This document shows, piece after piece, positions 8,809-17,564 of a stretch of 55,193 nt of DNA (position 1 is its first letter; each line of letters starts with the position of its first letter). This stretch comes from Devosia nitrariae (GTDB lineage Bacteria; Pseudomonadota; Alphaproteobacteria; Rhizobiales; Devosiaceae), in contig NZ_BSNS01000014.1 of the NCBI RefSeq assembly GCF_030160115.1, positions 1-55,193 on the forward strand. Reading direction: 5' to 3'. Position numbers and translations under genes: made by a program. The notes under the pieces are model-generated. The model worked only from the letters and a program-made list of their open reading frames with translations. It had not been told where the DNA came from and did no database searches.

Positions 8809-9765
8809 ATGAGACGGCATGTTGGTTTTGTTGTCCATCCGGGCTTCCAGTTCCTTGACGTGATCGGTCCCACAACCGCCTTCGAGCTGGCGTCCCGCTA
8901 CGTCGAAGAGGGCTACGATCTGCAGATCCTCGCCCCCGTCGCAGGACCGGTGCAAAGCTCATGCGGGCTCAGGCTCGATGCCGGGCCGCTGACGGCTGAA
9001 GGCCTCGACACCATCATCGTCTCGGGCGGCCAGTTGGTGTGGGATATGGAGGCTTTCGGCTCGATCGTTGCCTGGCTGGTGTCGGTTCGGCCGCGCCGGC
9101 TCGCCAGTGTGTGCTCGGGCGCGTTCCTCCTCGCCGAAGCGGGGCGGCTCGATGGACGCGCCGCAACCACGCACTGGGACAGCACCGAGCGCTTCCGTCG
9201 CAGCTATCCGCGGGTGCGGCTCGACCCCGACCGAATCTACACGCGCGATGGGGATATCTGGACCTCGGCTGGGATATCGGCCGGTATCGATCTGGCCCTG
9301 GCGCTGATCGAGGACGATTTCGGCGCGCCGCTCGCCCGCCGCACCGCCCAGCACCTGGTCGTGCACAGCCGCCGCCCCGGTGGCCAATCGCAATTCTCGG
9401 GCCTCATCGAACTGGGCGGACATTCGGGGCGCTTCGAGGCGCTCATGGCTTGGGTCAAAAGCAATCTGCATCTGCCGCTGACAGTCGAGCAGTTGGCGGA
9501 TCGGGCCGCGATGAGCCCGCGCAACTTCTCCCGGGCGTTCCTGCGCGAGGTCGGGACGACTCCGGCCAAGGCCGTAGAGCAATTGCGCCTGGAAGCGGCG
9601 CGCGATGCCGTCGAGGCCGGCTTCGGCTCGTTCGACCAGATCGCCCGCGAGGTGGGTTTCGGCGACGCCGGCCGGATGCGCCGCGCCTTCCTGCGCGCCC
9701 TCGGTCAGCCGCCGCAGACGCTGCGACGGTCATCGCGCATGGACGGCGCATCGGCGGCGCCGTGA
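8809..9765 (+). CDS. GlxA/FtrA-type AraC-family regulator (DJ-1/PfpI domain plus HTH)
   Basis: A 318-residue regulator with an N-terminal DJ-1/PfpI (class I glutamine amidotransferase-like) domain at about residues 3-170 and two AraC helix-turn-helix motifs at about 220-310. The DJ-1 elbow is present as SVC102SGAF, so the nucleophile cysteine is kept even though these domains usually act as sensors. The ATG at 8809 gives the usual start (RRHVGFVVHPGFQ). Longer in-frame extensions run through the promoter and palindrome and are rejected. It is divergent from the secreted hydrolase, its probable target, and shares the TTTTGTCG palindrome with it. Confidence 0.88.
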   Translation: MRRHVGFVVHPGFQFLDVIGPTTAFELASRYVEEGYDLQILAPVAGPVQSSCGLRLDAGPLTAEGLDTIIVSGGQLVWDMEAFGSIVAWLVSVRPRRLASVCSGAFLLAEAGRLDGRAATTHWDSTERFRRSYPRVRLDPDRIYTRDGDIWTSAGISAGIDLALALIEDDFGAPLARRTAQHLVVHSRRPGGQSQFSGLIELGGHSGRFEALMAWVKSNLHLPLTVEQLADRAAMSPRNFSRAFLREVGTTPAKAVEQLRLEAARDAVEAGFGSFDQIAREVGFGDAGRMRRAFLRALGQPPQTLRRSSRMDGASAAP

Positions 9766-9794
9766 ACCCGCGCCGGATGACTTCCTGCGGAAGT

Positions 9795-9811
9795 TGAGGC
9801 GTCGTGCCTCA
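9795..9811. terminator. Small hairpin between convergent genes
   Basis: TGAGGC and GCCTCA form a 6-bp stem with a 5-base loop, between the regulator stop (9765) and the stop of the convergent sulfatase (9819). There is no T-tract, so termination is only suggested by position. Confidence 0.3.
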
Positions 9812-9818
9812 CACGGCC

Positions 9819-11312
9819 TCACCCCACCAGCCCCAGCCTCACGAACAACTCCGCCGGCGCCCCTGCCGCGGCCAGCGTCTCGCGCATCAGCGCCGTCATC
9901 CGCCGCGCCTCATCCGGCGCGCCTGCGAACAGGTTGTTCCGCTGGCCGGGGTCGGCCTTGCGGTTGTAGAGCAGCGGTTCGCTGTCGAGCGGGCGGCGGT
10001 CGCCGGGGCGGTCGGCGGTGAAGGGGATTCGCCACTGCGGCATGTCGACTCCCGGAATGAAGCATCCGTGCTCGATCGGCTGGTCCGGCGCCATGATCGT
10101 CGTCGGCACCATCGTGGAGTAGGCAAAGACCGGCATCGATCGGTCAGGCGGCTGGATCAGCGTCCACTCCCCGTCGGTGCAGCAAAGCCCTTGCCCGAAG
10201 GTGCCGTAGAGCAACGCCTCTCGCCCGTCCCCGTCTTCCGCGATCATCGGCAGGATCGAGCGCGAATGCGTGCCCGAGGGCAGGGTCACGCCCGCCGCAT
10301 CGAGTACCGAGCCGAAGATGTCGAGCGTGCTGGTCAGCCCCTCGATGGCCCGGCCGATGCCGGGGAACCTCGGGTGCCAGACCAGGAGCGGAATGTTGGC
10401 ATGGCTGTCGAAGTGCGGGAACTGCTTGCCGAAGCCATGGCGGTCGGCAAGGTCGTGCCCGTGGTCGGTGGTGACGATGATCATGGTGTCGTCCCAGAGC
10501 TCCTGGCTGTCGAGCGTCTCCAGCAGTTTGCCGAACCAGCGGTCGGTCATGGTGAGCTTGGCTCCGTATTGGGACCGCACGAACGCGATCTCTTCCGGAG
10601 ACGCCTGCGCCAGGAACTCCGCCTGCTTTGCCGCGTCCTGGTAGGGCGGCCAGAGGGTGAAGCGGTCGCGCGCCGTCCCGTCGCCATACATCGAGGCATA
10701 GGGTTCGGGCACGTCGAAGGGCTCGTGGACGTCGAAGGATTCGACCTGCAGGAAGAACGGGTTCCCCTGCTTGTGCGCCGTCAGCCAATCGCTCGACGCG
10801 CTCATCACCTTGGCCGGGAAGAAGTCCCGCTCGTCGCCGAACTGCGCGATGTTGGAATAGTAGCGGTGGCCGTAACCCGGGCGCCACTTCTCGATATTGC
10901 GCACCCATTGCGGCAGCTCCGCCTCGGGCAAGAGCGGCTTCCAGAAATCGAGCTCGTGTCCGCGCACGAACTCGGCCCCCTGGAAGCTCTGCACGTAGCC
11001 GTTCGCCGATTCCTCCCAGTAGTGGTAGTGGTCGGTGACAATGGCGGTGGTGTAGCCGGCCTGCTCGAGGAGCTTGGGCAGGCGCAGATCGAACGGCTCG
11101 AGCGGCCCCCATGGGCGCCACTGCATGTTCATCACCCCGGCAAAGATCTCGCGCCGCGCCGGCATGCACGGCAGGCTGCACACGAAATGGTTGTCGAAGC
11201 GGAAGGCCCTGTCGGCGAAGGCCTGCAGGTTCGGCGTCGCGAATTCGGTGCCGCCATAGGCGGAAAGGGCCGAGCGGTTCACGCTGTCGATGAGGACGAG
11301 GATGATGTTCAT
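9819..11312 (-). CDS. Formylglycine-type sulfatase with degenerate signature tail, cassette B
   Basis: A 497-residue sulfatase and a paralogue of the enzyme at 167-1732: both have C49-MPAR, then RRE, and a WGPLEPFD segment at about 68-75. Metal ligands are seen as D9 in LIDS and D283-H284 in TTDHG. The second half of the usual signature is altered: REIFAGV replaces the REL-TGR pattern, so the conserved arginine is a valine. The core CxPxR needed for formylglycine formation is intact. The start MNIILVLIDS at 11310-11312 is right for the fold; longer in-frame readings enter the permease gene. No signal peptide. It follows the cassette B permeases by 50 bp and probably cleaves the imported ester. 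Confidence 0.88.
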   Translation of the reverse strand: MNIILVLIDSVNRSALSAYGGTEFATPNLQAFADRAFRFDNHFVCSLPCMPARREIFAGVMNMQWRPWGPLEPFDLRLPKLLEQAGYTTAIVTDHYHYWEESANGYVQSFQGAEFVRGHELDFWKPLLPEAELPQWVRNIEKWRPGYGHRYYSNIAQFGDERDFFPAKVMSASSDWLTAHKQGNPFFLQVESFDVHEPFDVPEPYASMYGDGTARDRFTLWPPYQDAAKQAEFLAQASPEEIAFVRSQYGAKLTMTDRWFGKLLETLDSQELWDDTMIIVTTDHGHDLADRHGFGKQFPHFDSHANIPLLVWHPRFPGIGRAIEGLTSTLDIFGSVLDAAGVTLPSGTHSRSILPMIAEDGDGREALLYGTFGQGLCCTDGEWTLIQPPDRSMPVFAYSTMVPTTIMAPDQPIEHGCFIPGVDMPQWRIPFTADRPGDRRPLDSEPLLYNRKADPGQRNNLFAGAPDEARRMTALMRETLAAAGAPAELFVRLGLVG

Positions 11313-11362
11313 GGGGGTTATCCCACTCCGAAAAACTGGGGGTTGGACGAGGACACGGCGCG

Positions 11363-12211
11363 CTATTGCTTGATCGATCCGGCCGCCAGGTCCGAGACGA
11401 GCTTGCGCTGCAAGAGCATGAACAGCACCAGCGTCGGCAGGGTGGAGATCACCGAGGCGGTCATCACCAGGTTCCATTGCGTGGTGTATTCGCCAAAGAA
11501 CCCGGCAAGCCCCACCGGCACCGTCTTGTTGGCGTCCGAGGTCATCAGCGTCAGCGCGAAGAGGAACTCGTCCCAGGCCGAAACGAACGCATAGACGGCA
11601 ACCACCACCACGCCGGGCCAGGCGACCGGCAGGATCACCCGGAAGATGATCTGCAGCGTGTTGGCCCCATCGATGCGCGCCGCCTCGTCGAGCTCGCGCG
11701 GGATCGTGTCGAGATAGCCCAGCAGCATGTAGATGGCGAAGGGCAGGTTGATGGCGGTGTAGGAGATGACGAGGCTTATGGGATTGTTGATGAGCCCCAG
11801 CGCGAAGAATGTCGCATAGAGCGGCGTGATCAGGATGACGAAGGGAAAGAGCTGCGTGGCGATAACGAGGATCAACAGCAGCTGGCGCCCGGCGAACCGC
11901 CGGTTGCGCGAGAACCCGTAGGCTGTGATCAGTGAAATGGAAACCGCCAGGACCGTTGCGATGGTGCAGACGATCAGGCTGTTGCGCAGGTAGGTGGGAA
12001 ACGGCGAGCCGTCGAGCAGCGTGAAGTAGTTCTCCAGCGTGAAGCTGGTGATCAGCTGGAAGGTGCGGGTGAAGATCTCCGAATCCGGCCGGAACGAGAT
12101 CAGCACCACCCAGATGAACGGGAACGCCAGGATCAGCAGGATCCCGATGCCGAAGCTGGCAACGGCAAGATCGGCAAGGAATCGCCGGGGAGATGCTGCG
12201 GTCATCGCCAT
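11363..12211 (-). CDS. Carbohydrate-type ABC transporter permease (MalG-like), cassette B
   Basis: A 282-residue permease with six predicted membrane helices and the EAA loop [13 protein letters not shown] at about residues 190-202. It belongs to the CUT1 MalG type. It starts one base after the stop of the upstream permease, and its ribosome site GGGGGAG lies within that gene's last codons, which indicates translational coupling. Another ATG two codons in could also serve. With the partner permease it forms the channel for the substrate bound by the protein encoded at 13181-14458. No ATPase gene is present in cassette B, so it probably borrows an MsmK-like ATPase from elsewhere, for example those at 1 or 27085. 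Confidence 0.9.
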   Translation of the reverse strand: MAMTAASPRRFLADLAVASFGIGILLILAFPFIWVVLISFRPDSEIFTRTFQLITSFTLENYFTLLDGSPFPTYLRNSLIVCTIATVLAVSISLITAYGFSRNRRFAGRQLLLILVIATQLFPFVILITPLYATFFALGLINNPISLVISYTAINLPFAIYMLLGYLDTIPRELDEAARIDGANTLQIIFRVILPVAWPGVVVVAVYAFVSAWDEFLFALTLMTSDANKTVPVGLAGFFGEYTTQWNLVMTASVISTLPTLVLFMLLQRKLVSDLAAGSIKQ

Positions 12212-12212
12212 C

Positions 12213-13175
12213 TCATTTCTCCCCCTTCTCGCGGAAGATGACGAAGAAATAGACCAGCGCGAAGACGAACATGATGACGCTCATCACGACGCCGATGGCC
12301 GCGCCCGTACCCATTCGATAGTCGACGAACGAGGTCGTATACATTTGCGTGGCCAGCACCTGCGTATAGTCGCCGGGCCCGCCGCGGGTGGCGAGCCACA
12401 CATAGACGAAGTTGTTGAACGTCCAGATGGTGGTCAGAAGCGTCACCACCGCGATCACCGGCTTTAGCAGCGGCAGCACGATCCGCGTTTCGATCTGCCA
12501 ACCATTGGCCCCGTCGATGCGCGCAGCTTCCCGCAATTCGCTGGGGATCGACTGCAGCGCGGCAAGGAAGGTGATGACGACGAAGGGCAGTTCGCGCCAG
12601 ATCAGCATCGTCTCGACCGCGCCCCACACCGTCGAGGTCTTGGCGAGGAACGGGATGCCCTGCTCGATGAGCCCCGTCCCCACCAGCAACTGGTTGACGG
12701 CGCCGTAGCGCGCATCGAGCAGCCACTTCCAGGCCGCCACCGCCACCACCGGCGGCGTCACCCACGGGATCAGCACCAGCGAGCGTACCAGCCAGCCCAG
12801 CCGCCATCGCCTGAAGACAGTGGCGTTGAGCAGAAGCGCCAGCAACAGACCGAGGACGAGACGGATCACAACCGTCACCGCGGTCAGCGGCACGGCAGTA
12901 TTGTAGAGCGCCTGCCCGGTCGACGGGTCGCTCAGCACCTCGGCAAAATTGTCGAACCCGACCCAGCGCCCCTCCTTGCCGAGATCGAAGAGGCTGAGGT
13001 CCTGGAAGGCGAGCGCCACATTGTAGATCGCCGGACCGGCAAAGAAGAAGGCCAGCACCGCCATGGCCGGCAGCACCAGGGCATAGGGCTCGAGCCGGGC
13101 GCCCCATGGACGCGCCAGCCTCGCGGCCGGCGCGTCGGGGAGAGGTGTCGTCATGGTATCCGATGACGCCTTCAT
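12213..13175 (-). CDS. Carbohydrate-type ABC transporter permease (MalF-like), cassette B
   Basis: A CUT1-family permease of about 320 residues with six membrane helices and the coupling loop [13 protein letters not shown]. The chosen ATG (13173-13175) lies 5 bp after the binding-protein stop. A second ATG seven codons later (13154) is equally possible, with GAAGG upstream of it. It is the second gene of the cassette B operon, between binding protein and MalG-like permease. The encoded protein is unlike the cassette A MalF-like permease in its N-terminal half, which suggests that the two cassettes diverged long ago or were gained separately. Confidence 0.88.
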   Translation of the reverse strand: MKASSDTMTTPLPDAPAARLARPWGARLEPYALVLPAMAVLAFFFAGPAIYNVALAFQDLSLFDLGKEGRWVGFDNFAEVLSDPSTGQALYNTAVPLTAVTVVIRLVLGLLLALLLNATVFRRWRLGWLVRSLVLIPWVTPPVVAVAAWKWLLDARYGAVNQLLVGTGLIEQGIPFLAKTSTVWGAVETMLIWRELPFVVITFLAALQSIPSELREAARIDGANGWQIETRIVLPLLKPVIAVVTLLTTIWTFNNFVYVWLATRGGPGDYTQVLATQMYTTSFVDYRMGTGAAIGVVMSVIMFVFALVYFFVIFREKGEK

Positions 13176-13180
13176 TTGGA

Positions 13181-14458
13181 TCAATTCTGCCCGCGCGCCA
13201 GGAGGTCCTGAAGCTCGGTGAGGATCGCCTTGCTCGCCTCCTCGGGGCTGCGCTGGCCCGAGAACACCGCACCGAACTCGCGGTTGACCAGCGCCGTCAT
13301 CGACGAGACGGCGATCGGCGAGGAGATGTAGCGCTCATAGGTCTGCGCCACCGGCATCATTTCGACATAGCCCGCTTCGCTCTCGGGGAAGTCGAGTTCG
13401 GCTACGAGGGACTTTTGCGCGGGATACTGGTTGTAGGTCGCAAACGTGTCCGGCCCGAGGAGGTATTGGACGAATGCCCAGGCTTCTTCGGGATGCTCGG
13501 TATTGGGGTTGATGCCGAGCGCACGCCCGCCGAGATGCGAGATGCGCTTGACGCTGCCGGCCGGGATCGCGGCCGTCATCAGCGGCACATCCGCCTGCGC
13601 CTCGGCCGCACGGAAGGTCTGCGGCGGAAAGAAGGTGATGGCGCAGTCGCCGCGCCCAAGCCCGCCCACCAGTTCCGGATCTCCCCAGCTGTTGACGGTG
13701 ATCAGGCTTTCGGGCGCCGAGCCGGAGGCAAAGAAGTCGTTGAAGTAGGTCATCGTCGCCGTAAGGTCCTCGACAGTGGCGACGATTTCCCACTGGCCCG
13801 GCGCCGTCTCGTCGATGAGGGTCGAGCCGTTGCTCCATAGGTAATAGTTGACCAGCATCCACATGCCGCTGTCGGGCGAGCTGCCGGCCGGAAAGCAGAA
13901 GCCGAACTGGCCGTCGCCGGTGGTCAGCGCCTCGGAGGCGGTGGCGAGATCCTCCCAGGTGTCGGGGAATTCGAGGTCCGCGCCTTCCAGGAGGTCCGGC
14001 CGGTAGGCCATGGCGAAGGTGTCGGACGTCCAAGGCACGCCGTAGACCTTGCCGTCGAGCGTCGCCAGGTCAAGCGCGAGGAAATCGTCCAGTCCCGCGC
14101 CCGGCGGCTCGGCCGCGATCAGCGGGTCGAGCTCGAGCAACAGGTCGGAGCGGGCAAGGTCGCGCGTCCACACGAACGCCAGGTGCTGGATGTCGGGCCC
14201 GGCCCCGGCCGGAACCTCGCGCGCCAGCTGCGCCAGCGTGTCAGCGCCCGACATGGTTTCCATGCGCACCTGGATGTCGGGGTTGGCGGCGTTCCACTTT
14301 TCGATCGCGGCAACGAGCCCCTCGGTTTCGGTCGGCGGGTCGAACTGGCGGAACACCAGCTCCACCTGTTCCTGCGCGATGGCCGCGCTCGAAAATCCGG
14401 CAAGGGTGACAAGGCATGTCGTTGAGAGCGCCAGCCGGCGCCAGTAGTCCTTCTTCAT
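13181..14458 (-). CDS. ABC transporter extracellular solute-binding protein, cassette B
   Basis: A 425-residue family-1 solute-binding protein with a Sec signal peptide (KK-DYWRR, a hydrophobic run, ending SAAIAQ near residue 29). It starts at 14456-14458 behind GGAGGAA. It should bind the substrate in the periplasm and hand it to the two permeases encoded downstream. It is the first gene of a minus-strand operon that ends with a sulfatase, and it is divergent from a LysR gene. It differs from the Tat-exported cassette A binding protein in both export route and sequence, so the ligand is probably different. Confidence 0.9.
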   Translation of the reverse strand: MKKDYWRRLALSTTCLVTLAGFSSAAIAQEQVELVFRQFDPPTETEGLVAAIEKWNAANPDIQVRMETMSGADTLAQLAREVPAGAGPDIQHLAFVWTRDLARSDLLLELDPLIAAEPPGAGLDDFLALDLATLDGKVYGVPWTSDTFAMAYRPDLLEGADLEFPDTWEDLATASEALTTGDGQFGFCFPAGSSPDSGMWMLVNYYLWSNGSTLIDETAPGQWEIVATVEDLTATMTYFNDFFASGSAPESLITVNSWGDPELVGGLGRGDCAITFFPPQTFRAAEAQADVPLMTAAIPAGSVKRISHLGGRALGINPNTEHPEEAWAFVQYLLGPDTFATYNQYPAQKSLVAELDFPESEAGYVEMMPVAQTYERYISSPIAVSSMTALVNREFGAVFSGQRSPEEASKAILTELQDLLARGQN

Positions 14459-14540
14459 TGCTTCCTCCACTGGGCGCATGAAGGCGCCTCAAGCCGCGCG
14501 CACGGTGCGGCGGCTGCTCGAACTCCCGACACCGGCAGGC

Positions 14541-14700
14541 TATGCTATGCGTATTTTGGCGGAAGTCTCGTCCGGGCCGTCATCGCCGAGGCAATGCTCC
14601 GGAACCATAATTCCTTGTCGCATACCGGTCTCACCAATATTGAGAACACCGGGCGCTATGGACGTCAAATGCAAAGCTTCTATATGATATGCGTATCTTG
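14541..14700. promoter_or_regulatory. Cassette B divergent promoter region with an 18-bp direct repeat
   Basis: Two near-identical 18-bp sites occur at 14541-14558 and 14683-14700, both TATG-N-TATGCGTAT-N-TTG and identical at 16 of 18 bases. Each contains ATA-TGCG-TAT symmetry (TATGCGTAT core). They are 142 bp apart in the 263-bp gap between the binding-protein gene and the LysR gene. This fits two operator sites for the LysR protein, one toward each gene. The second covers the upstream ATG at 14689, which argues that translation begins at 14722 instead. Confidence 0.5.
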
Positions 14701-14721
14701 CATGCCCTCACGGAGGAGCGG

Positions 14722-15615
14722 ATGCGCGAGCTGCGCCAGTTCGTAGAGGTCGCCAGCCGCGGCTCGATCTCGGCGGCGGCCAAGCACCTCAACATCTCCC
14801 AGCCGGCGCTGTCGCGCGCCATCCACAAGCTCGAGGAAGGTTATGGCGCGCCGCTGTTCGTGCGCAACGGCGCCGGCGTCGAGCTCAGCCCCTATGGCTC
14901 GGCGCTCTATAGCCGGGCGGTGCGCATCCTGCCGGCCCTCGACGAGGCCCGTGAGGAGATCGAGCAGTTGCAGGGCCGGGCCAAGGCCGCCATCCGCATC
15001 GCGACCGGCGACCTCTGGGGTCTCGTCATCCTGCCGGAGGTGACCCGGCAGTTTGCACAAGCCCATCCCGATGTCGTTGTCCATGTCGAGATCGCCGACG
15101 AGGGCACCCGCCTCGAAGGCCTGCGCAACGGCGTCTACGACCTCGTCTTTGGCACCTTCTCCTCGCGCTACGGCCCGGTGGTCGAAGTCGAGTTCGAGCC
15201 GATGGTGCGCCAGGCAACCTACGTCTATTGCGACAAGAACCACCCGCTCGCCAACAAGGGCGTCGCCAGCCTCGACGACCTCCTCGCCCAGCGCTGGATC
15301 AGCCCCGGCTACGAGGACGATGCCGGCCCCGGCAAGCTCGCCCGCCACGCCCGCGACTTCGCCGTGCGCGTCGACACCATCCTCAACGCCCTGCTGCTGC
15401 TGCGCCACTCCCCCTTCGTCATGTCCGCCTCGAGCGGCTTCGTCTCGCTCTTTGCCGATTTCGGCATCGTCACCATCGACATCGACGACCCCGGCGAAAG
15501 CGACGACTCCGGCGTCATCTACCCCGCCCGCTCCCTCGATCGCCCGATCGTGCGCGATTTCCTGCGCCGTGCGCGCGAGCACGCGGCGCAGGTGGATTTG
15601 CCGAAGATGGTGTGA
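14722..15615 (+). CDS. LysR-family transcriptional regulator, cassette B
   Basis: A 297-residue LysR regulator: helix-turn-helix at about residues 1-60 (SISAAAKHLNISQPALSRAI region) and an effector-binding domain at about 85-290. The ATG at 14722 is preceded by GGAGG with five bases between. The in-frame ATG at 14689 lies inside a candidate operator and would add 11 residues ahead of the usual N-terminus. It is divergent from the cassette B binding protein, permeases and sulfatase, which it presumably activates in the presence of the imported compound. It is the second of three LysR genes associated with sulfatases in this window. Confidence 0.9.
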   Translation: MRELRQFVEVASRGSISAAAKHLNISQPALSRAIHKLEEGYGAPLFVRNGAGVELSPYGSALYSRAVRILPALDEAREEIEQLQGRAKAAIRIATGDLWGLVILPEVTRQFAQAHPDVVVHVEIADEGTRLEGLRNGVYDLVFGTFSSRYGPVVEVEFEPMVRQATYVYCDKNHPLANKGVASLDDLLAQRWISPGYEDDAGPGKLARHARDFAVRVDTILNALLLLRHSPFVMSASSGFVSLFADFGIVTIDIDDPGESDDSGVIYPARSLDRPIVRDFLRRAREHAAQVDLPKMV

Positions 15616-15640
15616 GGGCGGGCCGACCGGTGACGTCTGG

Positions 15641-15690
15641 CTGGAGCGCTTCAGACACCATTTTTGCTGAAACCGCGTCAATTCAACTTA
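15641..15690. repeat. Dispersed intergenic repeat, diverged copy 2
   Basis: GGAGCG-CTTCAG, then TTTTTGCTGAAA and CGCGTCAATTCAA, match parts of the longer element at 40000-40130 (GGAGCGTTTTCAG, CTTTTGCGG, CGCGACAATTCAA). It lies between the convergent LysR and XRE genes. It is degenerate, so confidence is moderate. Confidence 0.4.
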
Positions 15691-16494
15691 GTCCTCACGT
15701 TCCGATCCGCGTGGCCGATGCTTGCCCAGGTACTGTGTGGTCGCATCGTCGGCCGGAAAGAAGGCTTCTATAGCCAGTTCCGATAGCAGCACGTCTCTTG
15801 GGGTGCCGAAGACGGTCGTCGTCGAGATGAACGACAGGGTTCCGCCCGCGGTTTTGAGCCGGAACGGCACCAGCACGCTGGCAGAACCGGGTGCGTTGGT
15901 CTGGCTCTCGCCATAGGCCAGCAATTCCGCCCGCAAGCGGACCAATACATCATCGCGTGTCGCAGCGATCTGCCGGCTCAGCCGATGGAGCAGGTGGTCA
16001 CGCCATTCGCTGAGGTTTTCGATCAGGGGAGCCAGGCCATCGGGATGGAGGCTCAGGCGAAACACATTGATCGGCGGTTCGAGCAGCTTTGCGTCGGCGA
16101 CTCCCGCGAGCAGGGGACCAAGGGCGGCATTGGCATGAAGGAGCTGCCAATGGCGGTCGATGGCCAGTGCTGGATAAGGCTCATGCCCCTTCAGGATCGC
16201 GCGCACTGCCGAGCGCGCTGCCTCCATTTCGGGGTCATCGAGGTCCCGCTCGGAATAGGCAGGAGCGAAGCCCGCGGCGAGCAGTGCGGCGTTGCGCTCG
16301 CGCAGCGGGATATTCAGCCGTTCAGCCAGATGGATCACCATGTCGCGGCTGGGCCTTGCCCGTCCCGTTTCCAGGAAGCTCAGATGGCGCTGCGAAATGT
16401 CGGCCTCGAGTGCGCAATGGAGCTGGCTGAGATGATGCCGCTGCCGCCAGGCGCGAAGGTGATCGCCGACACTGACTGCCATCTGCTGTGTCAT
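15688..16494 (-). CDS. XRE-family regulator with MmyB-like ligand domain
   Basis: A 268-residue regulator. Residues about 8-65 form a lambda-repressor-type helix-turn-helix (DHLRAWRQRHHLSQ ... SFLETGRARPS). Residues about 90-255 match the MmyB-type PAS-like domain that follows it in this family, which binds fatty-acid-like or other small ligands. The ATG at 16492-16494 has GGAG ten bases upstream; a further ATG four codons later is possible. It is the last gene in a minus-strand run after a membrane protein and a VOC protein, and probably regulates that run. An ATTAC-N7-GTAAT palindrome upstream of the membrane-protein gene is a candidate site. Confidence 0.88.
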   Translation of the reverse strand: MTQQMAVSVGDHLRAWRQRHHLSQLHCALEADISQRHLSFLETGRARPSRDMVIHLAERLNIPLRERNAALLAAGFAPAYSERDLDDPEMEAARSAVRAILKGHEPYPALAIDRHWQLLHANAALGPLLAGVADAKLLEPPINVFRLSLHPDGLAPLIENLSEWRDHLLHRLSRQIAATRDDVLVRLRAELLAYGESQTNAPGSASVLVPFRLKTAGGTLSFISTTTVFGTPRDVLLSELAIEAFFPADDATTQYLGKHRPRGSERED

Positions 16495-16540
16495 CTGTAA
16501 TATGCTCCTGGTGCCAATAGCCTTCAGTTTAGCAATATCG

Positions 16541-16570
16541 GGACGCCGCGGCGCGAGTGCCCCGGCGTCC
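16541..16570 (-). terminator. GC-rich hairpin between VOC and XRE genes
   Basis: GGACGCCG (16541-16548) pairs with CGGCGTCC (16563-16570), with a 14-base loop. It lies in the 92-bp gap between the VOC stop and the XRE start. No T-run follows, so it may be an attenuating or RNA-end-protecting hairpin rather than a full terminator. Confidence 0.4.
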
Positions 16571-16586
16571 GCCTGGTCGCCGCCTG

Positions 16587-17123
16587 TCAATCCTGGGTCA
16601 TGTATTGATCCCAGAATCCCGCGGCCGGTTCGATCTGCTCGACAATGTCGACCAGGATACCGGCGGGGTCACGGGTCATGAACCGCCGCTGTCCCCATTT
16701 CTCGTCGGTCAGGGGGTGGACGATCGGCGCGTCACTGCCCTTGAGCCGGTCGAACACCGATGCTGCATCGCTGACCTCGATCGTGAGGATCATGCCGAGG
16801 CCGTTGAAGGTTTCGGGGCCCGGCGGATTGGAGGGGTGGTCGGGATGCATGAAGGCAAGCGTTGCTCCACGCGTACCGTCTTCACCCGGACCGACGAGAT
16901 AGACGAACCAGCTGGCTTCGAAGGCCACCTGGAAGCCGAAATGGCTGACATAGAAGTCCCGCGCTTCAGCGAGAGCCGGGGTGGTGATGAGCGGATAAAG
17001 GTCGCGAACCTTCATTGCAGGTCCTCCATGATTTGCGGGAAGATCGGTTTGTCCAAGGGCCGGCATGGCGGCGAAGAGGGCGAATGCGGTTGCCAGAAAA
17101 GTGCGGCGGCCAATTACGTCCAC
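16587..17123 (-). CDS. VOC-family (glyoxalase/bleomycin-resistance fold) protein, probable Tat signal
   Basis: A single VOC metalloenzyme-like domain covers about the last 135 residues (LYPLITTPALAEARDFYVSH ... DPAGILVDIVEQIEP). These domains isomerise, cleave or bind small molecules around a metal site. Two starts are possible. The GTG at 17121-17123 has AGGAGG five bases upstream and adds GRRTFLATAFALFAAMPALG, a textbook twin-arginine signal, giving 178 residues. The ATG at 17013-17015 has GGAGGA and gives a 142-residue cytosolic protein. I prefer the longer form because an in-frame Tat signal is unlikely to arise by chance. It lies 10 bp after the membrane-protein gene. Confidence 0.75.
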   Translation of the reverse strand: MDVIGRRTFLATAFALFAAMPALGQTDLPANHGGPAMKVRDLYPLITTPALAEARDFYVSHFGFQVAFEASWFVYLVGPGEDGTRGATLAFMHPDHPSNPPGPETFNGLGMILTIEVSDAASVFDRLKGSDAPIVHPLTDEKWGQRRFMTRDPAGILVDIVEQIEPAAGFWDQYMTQD

Positions 17124-17133
17124 CAGTCCCTCC

Positions 17134-17508
17134 TCACGCAAAACCTGCCGGACGGCGCGGGCCCGCATTGAATTCGGCTAACCCCAGCAGGGCCACGACC
17201 AGGGCCTGAAGGATCAGGAAGCCGGTGCCAAGAAGGTTGGGGCCTGTGACGGCGACCAGGGCGAGACTCCCGGCCACCCAGGCAGCATTGCCGAGGATGA
17301 CGAGCCAGACACCGGCAGTCCAGGGGCGGACCTGACGGGCCAGGACCGCCATGAAGAGGGCGATCGGCAGAAGCACGCATCCTGCGATAAAAAGCAGGTC
17401 CTGCGGCAGCACCATCAGCGCCGACAAGGCGGGTGCCGACAAGATCAGCACACTACCCATCAGCGCGCAGGTGAGAGCATCGAAAGCGAGGATTCTGTTG
17501 AGCGTCAT
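17134..17508 (-). CDS. Small four-helix membrane protein of unknown function
   Basis: A 124-residue, very hydrophobic protein with four predicted transmembrane segments (about residues 10-30, 38-57, 65-86 and 92-112) and a short basic tail. I do not recognise a named family; similar short proteins of unknown function occur in many alphaproteobacteria. It is the first gene of the minus-strand run continuing with the VOC protein 10 bp later and the XRE regulator. An ATTAC-N7-GTAAT inverted repeat lies 57 bp upstream of its start. Confidence 0.7.
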   Translation of the reverse strand: MTLNRILAFDALTCALMGSVLILSAPALSALMVLPQDLLFIAGCVLLPIALFMAVLARQVRPWTAGVWLVILGNAAWVAGSLALVAVTGPNLLGTGFLILQALVVALLGLAEFNAGPRRPAGFA

Positions 17509-17564
17509 TGCTGGTCTCTAGGTTCGTGATGGCGGGATTTGACCGTGGATCGGAGGGCAATGCG

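Noticed and set aside
9804..11594. A 596-codon plus-strand reading opposite the cassette B sulfatase
   Set aside because: It has low-complexity Arg/His/Val-rich composition with no family match. It mirrors a clear sulfatase and permease on the other strand, as is common in GC-rich DNA.
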